From Vibrio sp. RE86 (GTDB lineage Bacteria > Pseudomonadota > Gammaproteobacteria > Enterobacterales > Vibrionaceae): 64,000 nucleotides of DNA. Below are positions 52,293 through 62,230 of the stretch, one piece after another (position 1 is the stretch's first letter; each line of letters begins with the position of its first letter). The stretch lies in assembly GCF_013114545.1 (NCBI RefSeq), contig NZ_VTXI01000002.1:124001-188000 (forward strand), read 5' to 3'. Position numbers and translations under genes: made by a program. Below the pieces are notes generated by a model. The model ran no database searches. It was not told the DNA's origin and saw only the letters and a program-made list of their open reading frames with translations.

Positions 52293-52613
52293 AGCAGGAC
52301 TTAATCCTCAACGTATTTATTTCCTTAATAGAACAATCATACTTCACTTTGTATACAGGTGACTAGCTACACACTCCAGTTGGAAGGCGTAAACAAAGGA
52401 AAATGCGAGGGCACGCCGTTGAAGCTAGGATAAAACCCGTACAAGCAATACCAATCAGAATAAATATCTGTTCATTCTTGCTGGTTAAAATCGCTGATAG
52501 CTTCGTTGTAGATTTTGTAGGTAGGTCAACTAGCTAGCTGCAATCTACGCCTTGCTCTAAGCAATTGTTCCTGCGCAATTATCTGACCACCTATTTATCC
52601 AGATAGGTATAAG
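52293..52613. promoter_or_regulatory. Intergenic region upstream of the GntR gene
   Basis: About 320 bases without a gene. It contains the operator-like site at 52349 and a candidate minus-strand -10 TATGAT near 52330 for the GntR gene. I see nothing else that I can name in 52360-52610. Confidence 0.4.
52349..52358. promoter_or_regulatory. TTGTATACAG operator-like site upstream of the GntR gene
   Basis: TTGTATACAG differs by one base from the uraH/puuE palindrome and lies 57 bases upstream of the GntR start, fitting autorepression. Confidence 0.6.
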
Positions 52614-52640
52614 AAACCCGCACCTTTCGAGTGCGGGTTT
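52614..52640 (-). terminator. Terminator of the chemoreceptor gene
   Basis: AAACCCGCAC (52614-52623) pairs with GTGCGGGTTT (52631-52640), with a short T-rich tail on the minus strand. Confidence 0.8.
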
Positions 52641-52660
52641 AATAGTGAACGAGAGTGAAA

Positions 52661-54322
52661 TTACACTGTAAATCTGCCGACGAGATCGTAGAGTTCGTTC
52701 GCTCTGTGATTAAGAGCCTGGCTGCCTTCGCGGTTTTCATTGGCGAGGTCGGCCGATTGTGAGCTTTGGTCAGAGATAACGACGATGCGTTGAGAGATCT
52801 CTTGACCTACAAGGCTCTGCTCTTCGGTTGCTGTTGCAATCAGGGAGTTCATGTCCATGATTGTGCCGATCGAATCTTGAATTTGAACTAGAGCTTGAGC
52901 CGCAGCATTCGCTTCATCGACTGTGCTTGCGCCTCGTTTTTGGCTTGATTCCATCGCTTTCACAGCGTCATCTGAAGCGGCTTTGAGCTGTTCAATCATC
53001 TGGTGAATCTCACCTGTGCTGTCTTGAGTGCGGCTAGCAAGTTTACGCACCTCATCGGCTACAACTGCAAATCCGCGCCCTTGCTCGCCCGCTCGTGCAG
53101 CTTCGATTGCGGCATTAAGTGCCAGTAGGTTGGTTTGCTCTGCGATATCTTGAATCACCTCTAGTGAAGATGAAATGTTCTGAACGTCCCCTTCCAAGCG
53201 AGAAATGACGCCATTGGCTTGCGATACTTCTTCCGCTAGAGCTTCAACCGATTGAGCCGCTGAGTTGACGATACCTTGTGCCTCTTTGGCATTATCATCC
53301 GCTTCCTTGGCTGAATGAGCCGCTTGGCTTGCGTTATTAGAAATCTCACTCGCCGTCGTTGTCATCTCTGTCATGGCCGTCGCAACCTGTTCGGTTTCAG
53401 AACGTTGACCTGAAGCAATCTCGTCAACCTTGTGTGCGCGTTGAGACATGTTATTGGTCTCTGACACCACTTGCTGGCCGACGTCACTTACGTTGCGGAT
53501 AATTTCTTGTAAGCTTGCGACAAATGCGTTGAAGTTTCGGCTGAGCTTTGAAAACTCGGGTGCTTTAAAGTCTTCCATTCGAGCCGTAAGGTCAGCGTCA
53601 CCACTAGCGAAAGAGCTAATCGACTCATCAAACATTTCCAATGGTCGCATGATGGTACGGTTAACGGCGATTGCGAAGACAGCGACGATAGCGGCAATCA
53701 CTAAACAGAATATAATGATGGCAGATAGCGTAGTTTGAAGTGCAGAGTTGGTTGAGGCTTCCATTTCCGCGACGATAGCGTCGATGTCATCGGTGTAAAA
53801 ACCCGTACCTAGCATCAGATCCCACTCAGGAATCAAAATTGAGTAACTCAACTTAGGCAACGCTTCTGTTTGACCAGGCTTTGGAAAATAATAGGTTGTG
53901 AATTCGCCTTTGCTCGCATTGCGAATAAGGTCTTGGATTAGGTAATTACCTTGTTTATCTTGTAGATTCCAGAAGTTCTCCCCGAGCCCTTTGTCGCTTT
54001 TACCAACTGCAACACGAACCCCTTTTGTGTCGTAGCCAAAGACATACCCTGATTCGCCATACTCGAGAGTTTTGAGGGTGGGTAACGCTTCTTCAAAAGA
54101 GGCGCCTCGTTCAAGAAATGGAGTGATGGCAGACTTTGCCATTTGAATGTAGTTCTTAAGTTCCGCTTTTTTCATGTTCATCATGTTAGAGCGGGTGAGC
54201 TCAATTTGTTGTTGATTCAGCTCGGTGGTTTTAACGTAAGTTACCCCCATCATTCCAAGTGCGATAACCAGCAGCGGTACCAGTGCCAAAATATAAAGGC
54301 GGCTACGAATAGTAAGACTCAT
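52661..54322 (-). CDS. Methyl-accepting chemotaxis protein
   Basis: A 553-residue chemoreceptor. A first membrane helix (about 10-28) precedes a periplasmic single-Cache-type sensor domain (about 35-185; [34 protein letters not shown]). A second membrane helix (about 195-215), a HAMP domain and the methylation/signalling domain follow, whose hairpin tip [35 protein letters not shown] is unmistakable. The Cache domain suggests carboxylate ligands, but the ligand is not known. AGGAT precedes the ATG. Confidence 0.95.
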   Translation of the reverse strand: MSLTIRSRLYILALVPLLVIALGMMGVTYVKTTELNQQQIELTRSNMMNMKKAELKNYIQMAKSAITPFLERGASFEEALPTLKTLEYGESGYVFGYDTKGVRVAVGKSDKGLGENFWNLQDKQGNYLIQDLIRNASKGEFTTYYFPKPGQTEALPKLSYSILIPEWDLMLGTGFYTDDIDAIVAEMEASTNSALQTTLSAIIIFCLVIAAIVAVFAIAVNRTIMRPLEMFDESISSFASGDADLTARMEDFKAPEFSKLSRNFNAFVASLQEIIRNVSDVGQQVVSETNNMSQRAHKVDEIASGQRSETEQVATAMTEMTTTASEISNNASQAAHSAKEADDNAKEAQGIVNSAAQSVEALAEEVSQANGVISRLEGDVQNISSSLEVIQDIAEQTNLLALNAAIEAARAGEQGRGFAVVADEVRKLASRTQDSTGEIHQMIEQLKAASDDAVKAMESSQKRGASTVDEANAAAQALVQIQDSIGTIMDMNSLIATATEEQSLVGQEISQRIVVISDQSSQSADLANENREGSQALNHRANELYDLVGRFTV

Positions 54323-54515
54323 ACAAACATCCTGTTTTTGTAGTGTTGGCTTCTCACCTCAAAATGCAATCGTTTGCGCATGGGTGTGGAACCTGTTTAT
54401 GGATTATTCTTTTTAGACCAAAAGTTTATTCTATAAGATTAGCTAAATTATCGGCGGGTTTATGTGAATCTTGAAAGGTTTGCACGTCTTACTTATTAGA
54501 CATTAGTTCAATTTA

Positions 54516-54899
54516 TTACTTACATTGATTGTTATCACAACGGCTTTTGCCTGTCAGGAGCTTTGACCAGCGATAACGGTTTCGAGCAAAGTGGAGATAG
54601 GCGATGTCGGCAAGTGGTTTGATAAGCTTCCATCTTAGAGGTGCATACAGCCAACCTTTGCCAACGAGATGCCAGGCTTGATAGGTGACGTCAAGGCCGA
54701 GTAGAAGATCTCCGTCTTGGTTAATGGCATGCAAAATGGTCGACGCCTCTTCGGGGTCGATGTGCGGATATTGATTGAAAGCGGAAGTATGGATATCAAC
54801 TGTTTGTATTAAATCGTTGTGGTCGCGCTGTTTTAGATACGTCATCTCCTTTACACAGAGAGGACAGTATCCGTCGTAGAAAATGGTGAGTTGAGTCAT
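54516..54899 (-). CDS. DCC-family thiol-disulfide oxidoreductase-like protein (DUF393)
   Basis: A 127-residue protein of the DCC family. FYDGYCPLCVKEM places a CPLC redox motif at C12-C15 in a thioredoxin-like fold, followed by LKQRDHNDLIQTVDI and KGWLYAPLRWKLIKPLADIAYLHFARNRYRWSKLL. The C-terminal part is helical. The function is unknown in vivo. GAGGT precedes the ATG. It lies 38 bases after the DUF4344 gene in the same direction. Confidence 0.88.
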   Translation of the reverse strand: MTQLTIFYDGYCPLCVKEMTYLKQRDHNDLIQTVDIHTSAFNQYPHIDPEEASTILHAINQDGDLLLGLDVTYQAWHLVGKGWLYAPLRWKLIKPLADIAYLHFARNRYRWSKLLTGKSRCDNNQCK

Positions 54900-54937
54900 G
54901 GTTACCTCTTTTGGCAGTTTCTACGACGAAATGCGCA

Positions 54938-55711
54938 TTATTGATCAGAGTCTAGTTTAGCCAGATAACGATGCCAGTTATCTGAAATCGCTTGGTATTG
55001 GAACACACAAAAATCTTTGCGATCGGCAAGGTAGTCATTCTCGACCTCATCTAGCAAATTAGCATGTTGTTCTGGATCGCTGCCATAGACTAAGCAGAGC
55101 GTTGAAAAGTAGCGTTGAAGATCGAAACTGTGCTCATCAATATATTCGCCAAAATCGTAATAATCAGGTCTGTCTTCGGATTCAAAGGCAAACATATCCG
55201 CCGCACTGATCGCAGCATCAGCGCCATTTTCGACGTATTCGATCATCAATACCGCGGCAAGGTTATCGACTGCGTCTTCTTCTTTGCCCAAAATAGGGAT
55301 GTTTTGGTCGGCAATATAAGCATGCCCAGCTTCATGGATGAGTGTGTGCAGCACCGTATCAATCGCACCTGATTGCGCGGTTTTTCCATACTTCTCTTGA
55401 TAGTCGTTTTTAGAAAAGTAGGTCAGTGCTTCATGGTAAAAAGAGTAGGGCATTTGGACGACGTGCTTTTCTGGATCATACAGCGGACCATCGTCACTGC
55501 CGTATTCAATGGTCAACGTCTTGTTGAATGGCATCAGTTCGTCTGCTAATTCAATCATGGTTTCATTAACGCCACTTTTCTTGATGTCATCTCGCGACTG
55601 TTGCGCGTCATGGCCTTGTGGGTCTAGATAGCGAATTGTAATGTTGTCAGCGGCTATAGCAGCGTTCGAGCTAAGTAACGCAGCAAGTAAAAGGGTTGAG
55701 CGAAAATACAT
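54938..55711 (-). CDS. Exported metallopeptidase (DUF4344)
   Basis: A 257-residue protein with a Sec signal (cleavage about AIA|ADN). The zinc motif HEAGH (126-130) lies in TVLHTLIHEAGHAYIADQ, and a downstream EEDAVDNLAA segment (about 144-152) supplies the third ligand, as in minimal gluzincin-like families. The DUF4344 group is uncharacterised. Its likely location is the periplasm or outside. It shares orientation with the DCC gene and may be co-transcribed. Confidence 0.87.
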   Translation of the reverse strand: MYFRSTLLLAALLSSNAAIAADNITIRYLDPQGHDAQQSRDDIKKSGVNETMIELADELMPFNKTLTIEYGSDDGPLYDPEKHVVQMPYSFYHEALTYFSKNDYQEKYGKTAQSGAIDTVLHTLIHEAGHAYIADQNIPILGKEEDAVDNLAAVLMIEYVENGADAAISAADMFAFESEDRPDYYDFGEYIDEHSFDLQRYFSTLCLVYGSDPEQHANLLDEVENDYLADRKDFCVFQYQAISDNWHRYLAKLDSDQ

Positions 55712-55808
55712 AGATTGGCCTTATTATTCTAATCAATAAATAGCTTTACTTTATACTGACATAGAATCCTAAGATTCGCTTACTCTTGCCGCCTGAAGGA
55801 GACCAAAG

Positions 55809-55925
55809 ATGAGAAATGAACCACTTTTAAAACAACTTTGGGTTGAGAAGGCGCTGTTTATCGTCAACGATTTCAACGAGCTGTTTACCTCTACGAACAA
55901 CGAAAATAAAAGAGATTATAATTAG
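55809..55925 (+). CDS. Possible 38-residue ORF upstream of yibL
   Basis: A short frame starts with ATG at 55809, with AAGGAG exactly 7 bases upstream, and stops with TAG at 55923-55925. The 38-residue peptide begins MRNEPLLKQLWVEKALF and ends in KRDYN; it is soluble and probably helical. There is no recognised family. The strong ribosome site is the main support. It lies between the DUF4344 gene (divergent) and yibL, and could be a leader peptide or a small protein. Confidence 0.4.
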   Translation: MRNEPLLKQLWVEKALFIVNDFNELFTSTNNENKRDYN

Positions 55926-55986
55926 GGCAGTGAGTGGGCTTGTGCTACACTCGCCGCCCTTTTCTGTTTCTGTGAGATATTTAGCC

Positions 55987-56343
55987 ATGAGCCTTAAAAA
56001 AGAACTGCAAAACCTACATAACCGAATTGATAACTGCAATCGTAAACTGGAAGCAGCGAAAGGCCGTGGTGATAATGAAATGATCTCTAAGTTCACCAAT
56101 GAAATTGAAAAGCTGACTAAAAAAGCGAATGCGATGAAGTACAAGCAGAGCTACGACATGAACAAAGAGCGTAAAAGCCTGCTAGACATGCCATTTTCTC
56201 GTGAGATCACTAAAGCTGAACAAGCGGATATGGGTAAGCTGAAGAAGTCGGTTCGCGGTCTAGTGGTTGTACACCCAATGACTAAGCTAGGTAAAGAGCT
56301 ACGCATAGAAGTCATGACAGGTTACGCACCGAAGAAGTTCTAA
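55987..56343 (+). CDS. yibL: YibL family ribosome-associated protein
   Basis: A 118-residue basic protein of the YibL family, which associates with the ribosome. It starts MSLKKELQNLHNRIDNCNRKLEAAKGRGD and has the family's coiled N-terminal helix and Lys-rich remainder (PFSREITKAEQADMGKLKKSVRGLVVVHPMTKLG). The frame is open from 55843, but the ATG at 55987 gives the E. coli-like length (120 residues). A strong terminator follows. Confidence 0.93.
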   Translation: MSLKKELQNLHNRIDNCNRKLEAAKGRGDNEMISKFTNEIEKLTKKANAMKYKQSYDMNKERKSLLDMPFSREITKAEQADMGKLKKSVRGLVVVHPMTKLGKELRIEVMTGYAPKKF

Positions 56344-56370
56344 TTGACTCGTAAAAGTTCGAATCAAAGA

Positions 56371-56395
56371 AAAAGCGCCGTGATGGCGCTTTTTT
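56371..56395 (+). terminator. Terminator of yibL
   Basis: AAAAGCGCC (56371-56379) pairs with GGCGCTTTT (56385-56393), within a run of T. It also faces the malT end. Confidence 0.9.
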
Positions 56396-56406
56396 GGTTT
56401 TTCGAC

Positions 56407-59115
56407 TTAGTATCCCATCAACTGCAGTAAGTTCTCTGCGGTTTTGATCGCTTCTTTACGATTAGCGATATTGAGCTTTTGGTAAAGGTTACGGATATGG
56501 GTTTTAATGGTTGTTCCTGCCACATCAAGCTCTTGGGCAATCTGCTCATTACTAAATCCTGAGTAGATCAAACCCAGCACCTGCCATTCACGTTGAGTCA
56601 ATGGGCTTGTGCGAACCAACTCCGGAATATTCGGGTGATTAACCAGCTTTTCAATAAACTCTTCATCAAAGTGGATAGAATTACTGCGTTGGTTGGTTGA
56701 GATATCTTTAAGCAGTTGTTGAGTACGGTGGCGTTCAAGATCGCTTAACTCATTACTTTGGCTTAATGACTCTAAGATATGACCAATCTTCTCACCATCG
56801 ACCAAAAAGTTACCCAACATACCTGTCTGGTTGGTAAGTGCTAACGCCTCTTTCAGGTGTTTTCTAGCCGACTCTTTATCTTGCTGCGATATAGCCAGCA
56901 CAGACTTAACGATAAGGTTTCGGTTGGTATCTGTGAGTAGCTCGTTTTCGCTCGCTTGATTCTGTAAGAACTCCAACGTCTCATGAGCATCTGTGTAATG
57001 ACCAAGTGCAATCTGAGCACGAGAGATATTACGCCACTGTAGTTGGGTAAAGTGGTTGCAAGCTTGCTGCGGACGTACGGTTGTTTCTAGCCATTGCTCA
57101 ATGGAATCTAAGTTACCACGCGCTTGCCAAAATAAGATCAGAGACAACGAAGCATTCGCCGTCCAATCGACGTGGTAAGTGGATTGCTTCAACAGGTGCG
57201 AGATTTGTTCGATGAATTTGCCAGCCTTATCAATTTCACCGCGGCCAATAGCGATACGCGCAAGCATGGAGTAGCTGTGCAGGTGTTTGCTCGGGCTGTG
57301 ATTTCCAAGAATATCTAGGCCTTTGTAGGCACACTCTTCCGCTTCATCCAATCGGTTCCAGCACCAAAGAATCTGTGCCCGAACACGCAGTAAAAATTCG
57401 TGAAGAGGCAATTGTTGTAGCTGCTGATCTTCAATCAGCTTAAAGGCGTTGTCTTGAATTTCGAAAGCGGCTTGGACATAACCTTGGGCTATCAAGATCT
57501 CGCTCTGTTGCAACATTGCCCATAGAGCTTGATGGTACACCTGATATTGACGTGCTAGCTTTTCTGTCTGCTGCATCATCGGTAGAGCGCGGCTTAAGTG
57601 GCCTAATACATGGTTCACTTCACCAATGACTGACGTGGCAACAATACGGCTGCGATAGACAGTGCTATCGACTTGGCTAAGGGCCAGTTCAGCGAGTTCT
57701 AGTGCTTTCTCTGGCTCATTCTGGTTAATCGCAACTTGGGCTCTTAATGCGTTGAATTCACCTTGTTCTTTGGCGCTCAATACGACATTGAATTGCTGCA
57801 TGTATTCATCGGCTTTGGAAAGGAGATCGCCAACATCATTGTATCTGTGTTGACTTTGCGCTAGCCAAGCTTGAAGCATACAGAGCTTAGGTTCGCTGTA
57901 GAGTTGCTCTGGTGCAAGCTTATTGATCGCCGTTTCAAGGCTTTGCAGTTCACCGCCATTAAACATCTTCCAGCCGTACTGAGTCAGAATGTCAGCGGTG
58001 AGCTGGTTATCTTTCGCCTCTTGAGCATGATGCAAAGCTTGATGTGGTGATGAGAGCTTCAACCAAGCTTTAGCCGCGGTCTGGTGCAGTTGTGTCTCTT
58101 GCTGTGGAATACGTGCAGTACGCTCGTGCGCCAAAAATTCGGCAAACAGGTTATGGAAGCGGTACCAGTTTTGCTCGCCTTCAAGAGGATGAATAAATAG
58201 ACCATAACGGTTTAGGGATTCAATCATACTCAGTGCATCTTCACGCTGCGTCAGCTCACTCACGAGGTGATCGTTAAAGTGGTTGAGAACAGAGCACTGA
58301 AGCAAGAATTGACGAGTCTCTTGATCGAGCAGATCAAACACTTCTTCGACAAGGTAATCCCACAAATGAGCATGATTAAACTGCGAGAAAGACTCCGCTG
58401 ACTGTGCCAACGTTTTGTGTTGGTGTTGCGCTTGAAGGGCAATTAACTGCAACGCCGATGGCCAACCCTCAACGTAATTTCGTAGATTGTTCGCTGTTGT
58501 GTCATCAATGCCATCCGCAACACGTTGATTAAAGAAACGGGTAGTTTCTTCGGTATCAAAAGCCAGCAGCTCATCGCCAATCTCAATCATCAAATCACGG
58601 ACACGTAGGTTTGCGGTACCTAGAGGAGGTGCGGCACGACTGGTAACAACTAACGTGAGATTGTCTGGCATATGCTTTAGGAAAAAACGCATCGCCTCAT
58701 GAATGTCATCATCTGAAATGAGGTGATAGTCGTCGAGCACAAGGAAACATTCTTGATGAAATTGAGAGATCTCTGTGAAAACTTCGCCGAAAAGAGAATG
58801 AAGTGACGAGAACTGACGCTTCTCTGCCAGTTTTTGTGAATTCGGACAGCTACCGTTGGTTGCCTTATTCAAAGCTTGGAGAAGGTAGTTCATGAAACGG
58901 AACGAGTCGTTGTCGCTTTCATCAATACTGTACCAACCAACGTGAGACTTATCGGACAGCCACTGCGCAGCCATGGTTGTCTTTCCGTATCCTGCTGGAG
59001 AACGAAACAGCACCAGCTTATAAAACGGGGCTTGTTGCAGTAAGTCCAAAACCCTAGGACGCACGATGGCATTGTGAAGGCGACCTGGGCGCGTCAGTTT
59101 CGAAGGAATCCACAT
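56407..59115 (-). CDS. malT: Maltose regulon activator MalT
   Basis: A 902-residue STAND-class transcription activator. The N-terminal NTPase domain has Walker A in [15 protein letters not shown] and Walker B in [13 protein letters not shown]-like helical repeats fill the middle (about 400-800), and the C-terminal LuxR-type helix-turn-helix is [45 protein letters not shown]. The whole sequence follows E. coli MalT closely (901 residues). With maltotriose and ATP it should activate malPQ and other mal genes. It is divergent from malP, with about 560 bases between the genes. Confidence 0.97.
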   Translation of the reverse strand: MWIPSKLTRPGRLHNAIVRPRVLDLLQQAPFYKLVLFRSPAGYGKTTMAAQWLSDKSHVGWYSIDESDNDSFRFMNYLLQALNKATNGSCPNSQKLAEKRQFSSLHSLFGEVFTEISQFHQECFLVLDDYHLISDDDIHEAMRFFLKHMPDNLTLVVTSRAAPPLGTANLRVRDLMIEIGDELLAFDTEETTRFFNQRVADGIDDTTANNLRNYVEGWPSALQLIALQAQHQHKTLAQSAESFSQFNHAHLWDYLVEEVFDLLDQETRQFLLQCSVLNHFNDHLVSELTQREDALSMIESLNRYGLFIHPLEGEQNWYRFHNLFAEFLAHERTARIPQQETQLHQTAAKAWLKLSSPHQALHHAQEAKDNQLTADILTQYGWKMFNGGELQSLETAINKLAPEQLYSEPKLCMLQAWLAQSQHRYNDVGDLLSKADEYMQQFNVVLSAKEQGEFNALRAQVAINQNEPEKALELAELALSQVDSTVYRSRIVATSVIGEVNHVLGHLSRALPMMQQTEKLARQYQVYHQALWAMLQQSEILIAQGYVQAAFEIQDNAFKLIEDQQLQQLPLHEFLLRVRAQILWCWNRLDEAEECAYKGLDILGNHSPSKHLHSYSMLARIAIGRGEIDKAGKFIEQISHLLKQSTYHVDWTANASLSLILFWQARGNLDSIEQWLETTVRPQQACNHFTQLQWRNISRAQIALGHYTDAHETLEFLQNQASENELLTDTNRNLIVKSVLAISQQDKESARKHLKEALALTNQTGMLGNFLVDGEKIGHILESLSQSNELSDLERHRTQQLLKDISTNQRSNSIHFDEEFIEKLVNHPNIPELVRTSPLTQREWQVLGLIYSGFSNEQIAQELDVAGTTIKTHIRNLYQKLNIANRKEAIKTAENLLQLMGY

Positions 59116-59299
59116 CTTTCTGTTCCCTTAATCCATGATGTATTGCTCGTTGATGCAAAACAGTGCTGCAAGTCTCGACAAATCTAACTGCAGTTATTCC
59201 GCTTTATAAGAATGGTACTTGAGAAATGAACAGTACGGGTTGAGGTAACAACGGGATTTTTGCTTAATTCACAAAATGGGGTGAACTACGCCCTAATTT

Positions 59300-59315
59300 T
59301 GTGATGTTTATCACT
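59300..59315. promoter_or_regulatory. CRP-like site 1 (malT side)
   Basis: TGTGA-TGTTTA-TCACT matches 9 of 10 positions of the CRP consensus TGTGA-N6-TCACA. Confidence 0.65.
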
Positions 59316-59482
59316 TAATGGTGTGGTGGCGAGTGGGATCGAAACACCTATTTGCACCAAATATTATGAAAATTGCAGCGTAAGTAAAATCTTAATGTGA
59401 TCGAGTATGCATATTCTTCAATTAACTATTTTGTTCGAAACCTAAGTTTAATACATCAGGTATAGGGTAATTTCGTTGGCGG

Positions 59483-59498
59483 TGTGATCTTAATCACC
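59483..59498. promoter_or_regulatory. CRP-like site 2 (malP side)
   Basis: TGTGA-TCTTAA-TCACC matches 9 of 10 positions of the CRP consensus, about 77 bases upstream of the MalT boxes. Confidence 0.65.
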
Positions 59499-59574
59499 AG
59501 AGCTCAGTCGTGTTGAAAGTTTAATGAGAGTTAGATCACTGAGCGTCTGGTTGTACGCCCTCTACGCCCTATGT

Positions 59575-59605
59575 CCTCCTCCCAATACGCCGTCTAGGTA
59601 GGAGG
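59575..59605. promoter_or_regulatory. Candidate inverted MalT boxes upstream of malP
   Basis: CCTCCTCCCA (59575-59584, reverse complement TGGGAGGAGG) and AGGTAGGAGG (59596-59605) match the MalT box GGGGA(T/G)GAGG at 9 and 8 of 10 positions. They are arranged as an inverted pair 70-100 bases from the malP start. Confidence 0.6.
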
Positions 59606-59675
59606 ATGTTACGCACGCCATATCAATGCACGATATGTCTCAAATGGATTAGAACCAATAAGTGAGATTTCTCTT

Positions 59676-62129
59676 ATGAAACCTACGCAACAAAAACAAT
59701 TTGATAAAGCTTCGTTCCAAGCAAGCGTTAAGCAACATCTATCCACTACGTACGCTAAGACTGAAGCAACCGCGACACCGCGTGATTGGTATCTTGCAAT
59801 GGGTCGTGCTCTTGCTGAGCTAACAACATTAGACCTGCTTAAAACTGAGCAAGATCCTAAAATCCAAAGCGCAAAAAGCGTTAACTACTTATCTCTAGAA
59901 TTTCTAATCGGTCGCCTGACAGGTAACAACCTTATCAGCATGGGTCTGTATGAGCAGATTACAGATGCGATGGAAGAACTTGGTCACAATCTAACTGACT
60001 TACTTGAAGAAGAGCGCGACCCATCACTGGGTAATGGTGGCCTAGGCCGTCTAGCAGCATGTTTCATGGACTCATGTGCTGCGCAAGAATTCCCAACAGT
60101 TGGCTATGGTCTTCACTATGAATACGGCCTATTCAAGCAATCTTTCCAAGAAGGTCGTCAAAAAGAAGCACCAGACGCATGGCGCGGTGTTGAAGGCTAC
60201 CCGTGGGAAGTGGCTCGTCCAGAGCTTGCACAAAACATCGGCTTCTTCGGCCATGTGAATGTGGAATATATTGATGGCCGTGAAGTGCGTACTTGGGTAC
60301 CAGGTATGGAAGTAAAAGCGATGCCTTGGGATCTACCAATCGTAGGTTACGAGTCAGATACCGTTTACCCACTGCGTCTATGGGAATGTCAGGCGATTGC
60401 ACCATTCTCACTAGCAAGCTTCAATAACGGTGATTACTTCGAAGCGCAACACTCGCTAATCGATGCCGGTAACATCACCAAAGTGCTTTACCCGAACGAC
60501 AACCATGAGAAAGGTAAAACACTGCGTCTAATGCAGCAGTACTTCCACTCGGCAGCATCGGTTCGCGACATTTTACGTCGTCACGAAGCTGCAGGTTACT
60601 CATTAGAAGACCTTCCTAAGCAAGAAACGATTCAGCTAAACGATACGCACCCAACAATTGCTATCCCTGAACTAATGCGCATCTTACTAGACGAGAAAGG
60701 TCTAACTTGGGATCAAGCGTGGGAAATCAGTGCGCATACATTCGCGTACACGAACCACACACTACTTCCTGAAGCATTAGAAGCATGGCCTGAATCTCTG
60801 ATCCAACGTCTACTTCCACGCCACATGGAAATCATCTTTGAAATCAACCACCGCTTCCTACAAGAAGTTCGTAAAATGTGGCCGGGTGATGGTGAGAAGC
60901 AAGCGAAGCTTTCTATCATCCAAGAGGGTTTCAACCGCATGGTTCGCATGGCTAACCTATGTGTGATCGGTTCTTACAAAGTGAACGGTGTAGCGGCGCT
61001 TCACTCTGAGCTCGTTAAGAAAGACCTATTCCCAGAGTTTAACGAAATCTTCCCAGGCAAGCTGACTAACGTTACAAACGGCATCACGCCACGTCGTTGG
61101 TTGAAGTTCTGTAACCCAGGCCTATCAAACCTAATCTCTGAGAAGATTGGTACTGAGTGGCCAGCTAAGCTAGAGCAGCTTGAAGGCATCGCTCAGTTTG
61201 CAACAGATGCGAAATTCCAAAAAGAATTCATGGCTGTTAAGAAACAAAACAAACAGCGTCTTGCGGATTGGGTTCAAGAGAACATGGGTATCGAACTCGA
61301 TACTAATGCAATCTTCGATGTTCAAATCAAACGTCTACACGAGTACAAGCGTCAGCACCTAGATCTGCTACACATTCTGTCTCTATACCACCGCATCCTA
61401 AACGAGCCTGGTTTTGAGTGTGAGCCTCGCGTATGTTTCTTCGCAGCGAAAGCGGCACCGGGTTACCACCTAGCGAAAGAGATCATCTTTGCAGTCAACA
61501 AGGTGGCAGAGAAGATCAACAATGACCCACGTATTGGCAACAAGCTGAAAGTGGTATTCATCCCTGACTACCGTGTAAGCATGGCGGAAATCATCATTCC
61601 AGCGGCTGACGTTTCTCAACAAATCTCGCTAGCGGGTAAAGAAGCATCAGGTACGGGCAACATGAAGATGGCGCTAAACGGTGCATTGACTATCGGTACG
61701 ATGGATGGTGCAAACGTTGAGATTCGTGAGGAAGTTGGCGACGAGAACATCTACATCTTCGGTTTAGACGTTGATGGTGTACAAGAAGTTCGTGCGCAAG
61801 GTTACAACCCATACGACTACTACCATGCAGACCCACTGCTGAAGGCATCGCTTGATCTACTAACGGGTGATGAGTTCACTCCGGGTCAACCAGGTCTACT
61901 ACGTGCAACGTTTGATAGCTTACTAGATGGCGGTGACCCTTACCTATGTCTAGCGGACTTTGCATCTTACGTGAAAGCACACGAAGACATGGACAAGCAA
62001 TACAAAGACCAAGCTGGCTGGGCTAAGAAAGCGATTCTTAACACCGCCTTGGTTGGTAAGTTTACATCGGACCGCTCAATTCGAGACTATGTAAACAACA
62101 TTTGGAAATTAGAGCCAGTTAAACGCTAA
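59676..62129 (+). CDS. malP: Maltodextrin/glycogen phosphorylase
   Basis: An 817-residue pyridoxal-phosphate enzyme that releases glucose-1-phosphate from maltodextrins. Family segments: SLEFLIGRLTGNNL, EERDPSLGNGGLGRLAACFMDS near the N-terminus, KRLHEYKRQHLDLLHI and the PLP-binding region EASGTGNMKMALNGALTIGTMDGANVEI toward the C-terminus. The E. coli MalP length is 797. No strong ribosome site precedes the ATG at 59676. It is divergent from malT, forms an operon with malQ and is likely activated by MalT and CRP. Confidence 0.95.
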   Translation: MKPTQQKQFDKASFQASVKQHLSTTYAKTEATATPRDWYLAMGRALAELTTLDLLKTEQDPKIQSAKSVNYLSLEFLIGRLTGNNLISMGLYEQITDAMEELGHNLTDLLEEERDPSLGNGGLGRLAACFMDSCAAQEFPTVGYGLHYEYGLFKQSFQEGRQKEAPDAWRGVEGYPWEVARPELAQNIGFFGHVNVEYIDGREVRTWVPGMEVKAMPWDLPIVGYESDTVYPLRLWECQAIAPFSLASFNNGDYFEAQHSLIDAGNITKVLYPNDNHEKGKTLRLMQQYFHSAASVRDILRRHEAAGYSLEDLPKQETIQLNDTHPTIAIPELMRILLDEKGLTWDQAWEISAHTFAYTNHTLLPEALEAWPESLIQRLLPRHMEIIFEINHRFLQEVRKMWPGDGEKQAKLSIIQEGFNRMVRMANLCVIGSYKVNGVAALHSELVKKDLFPEFNEIFPGKLTNVTNGITPRRWLKFCNPGLSNLISEKIGTEWPAKLEQLEGIAQFATDAKFQKEFMAVKKQNKQRLADWVQENMGIELDTNAIFDVQIKRLHEYKRQHLDLLHILSLYHRILNEPGFECEPRVCFFAAKAAPGYHLAKEIIFAVNKVAEKINNDPRIGNKLKVVFIPDYRVSMAEIIIPAADVSQQISLAGKEASGTGNMKMALNGALTIGTMDGANVEIREEVGDENIYIFGLDVDGVQEVRAQGYNPYDYYHADPLLKASLDLLTGDEFTPGQPGLLRATFDSLLDGGDPYLCLADFASYVKAHEDMDKQYKDQAGWAKKAILNTALVGKFTSDRSIRDYVNNIWKLEPVKR

Positions 62130-62143
62130 TTTCAAACGAATAA

Positions 62144-62167
62144 AGCCAAGGCCAAACGGTCTTGGCT
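62144..62167 (+). terminator. Hairpin between malP and malQ
   Basis: AGCCAAG (62144-62150) pairs with CTTGGCT (62161-62167), followed by CTACTCTTTT. It is a likely partial terminator or mRNA stabiliser inside the operon. Confidence 0.55.
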
Positions 62168-62230
62168 CTACTCTTTTAAACGATAAATAACCCTACAATT
62201 TTGAAGGTAAGCAGTCCTTCGGAGAGAGCG

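Larger units (their letters stand above)
59116..59675. promoter_or_regulatory. malT-malP divergent control region
   Basis: 560 bases with no gene. It contains two CRP-like sites (59300 and 59483) and a pair of candidate MalT boxes (59575 and 59596). TACGCCC occurs twice as TACGCCCTCTACGCCC near 59554-59569, a 9-base-period direct repeat upstream of the MalT boxes. Confidence 0.6.

Noticed and set aside
55843..55986. Longer N-terminus for yibL
   Set aside because: The added residues are unlike the family, which starts at the ATG at 55987, and the extension overlaps the candidate small ORF in another frame.
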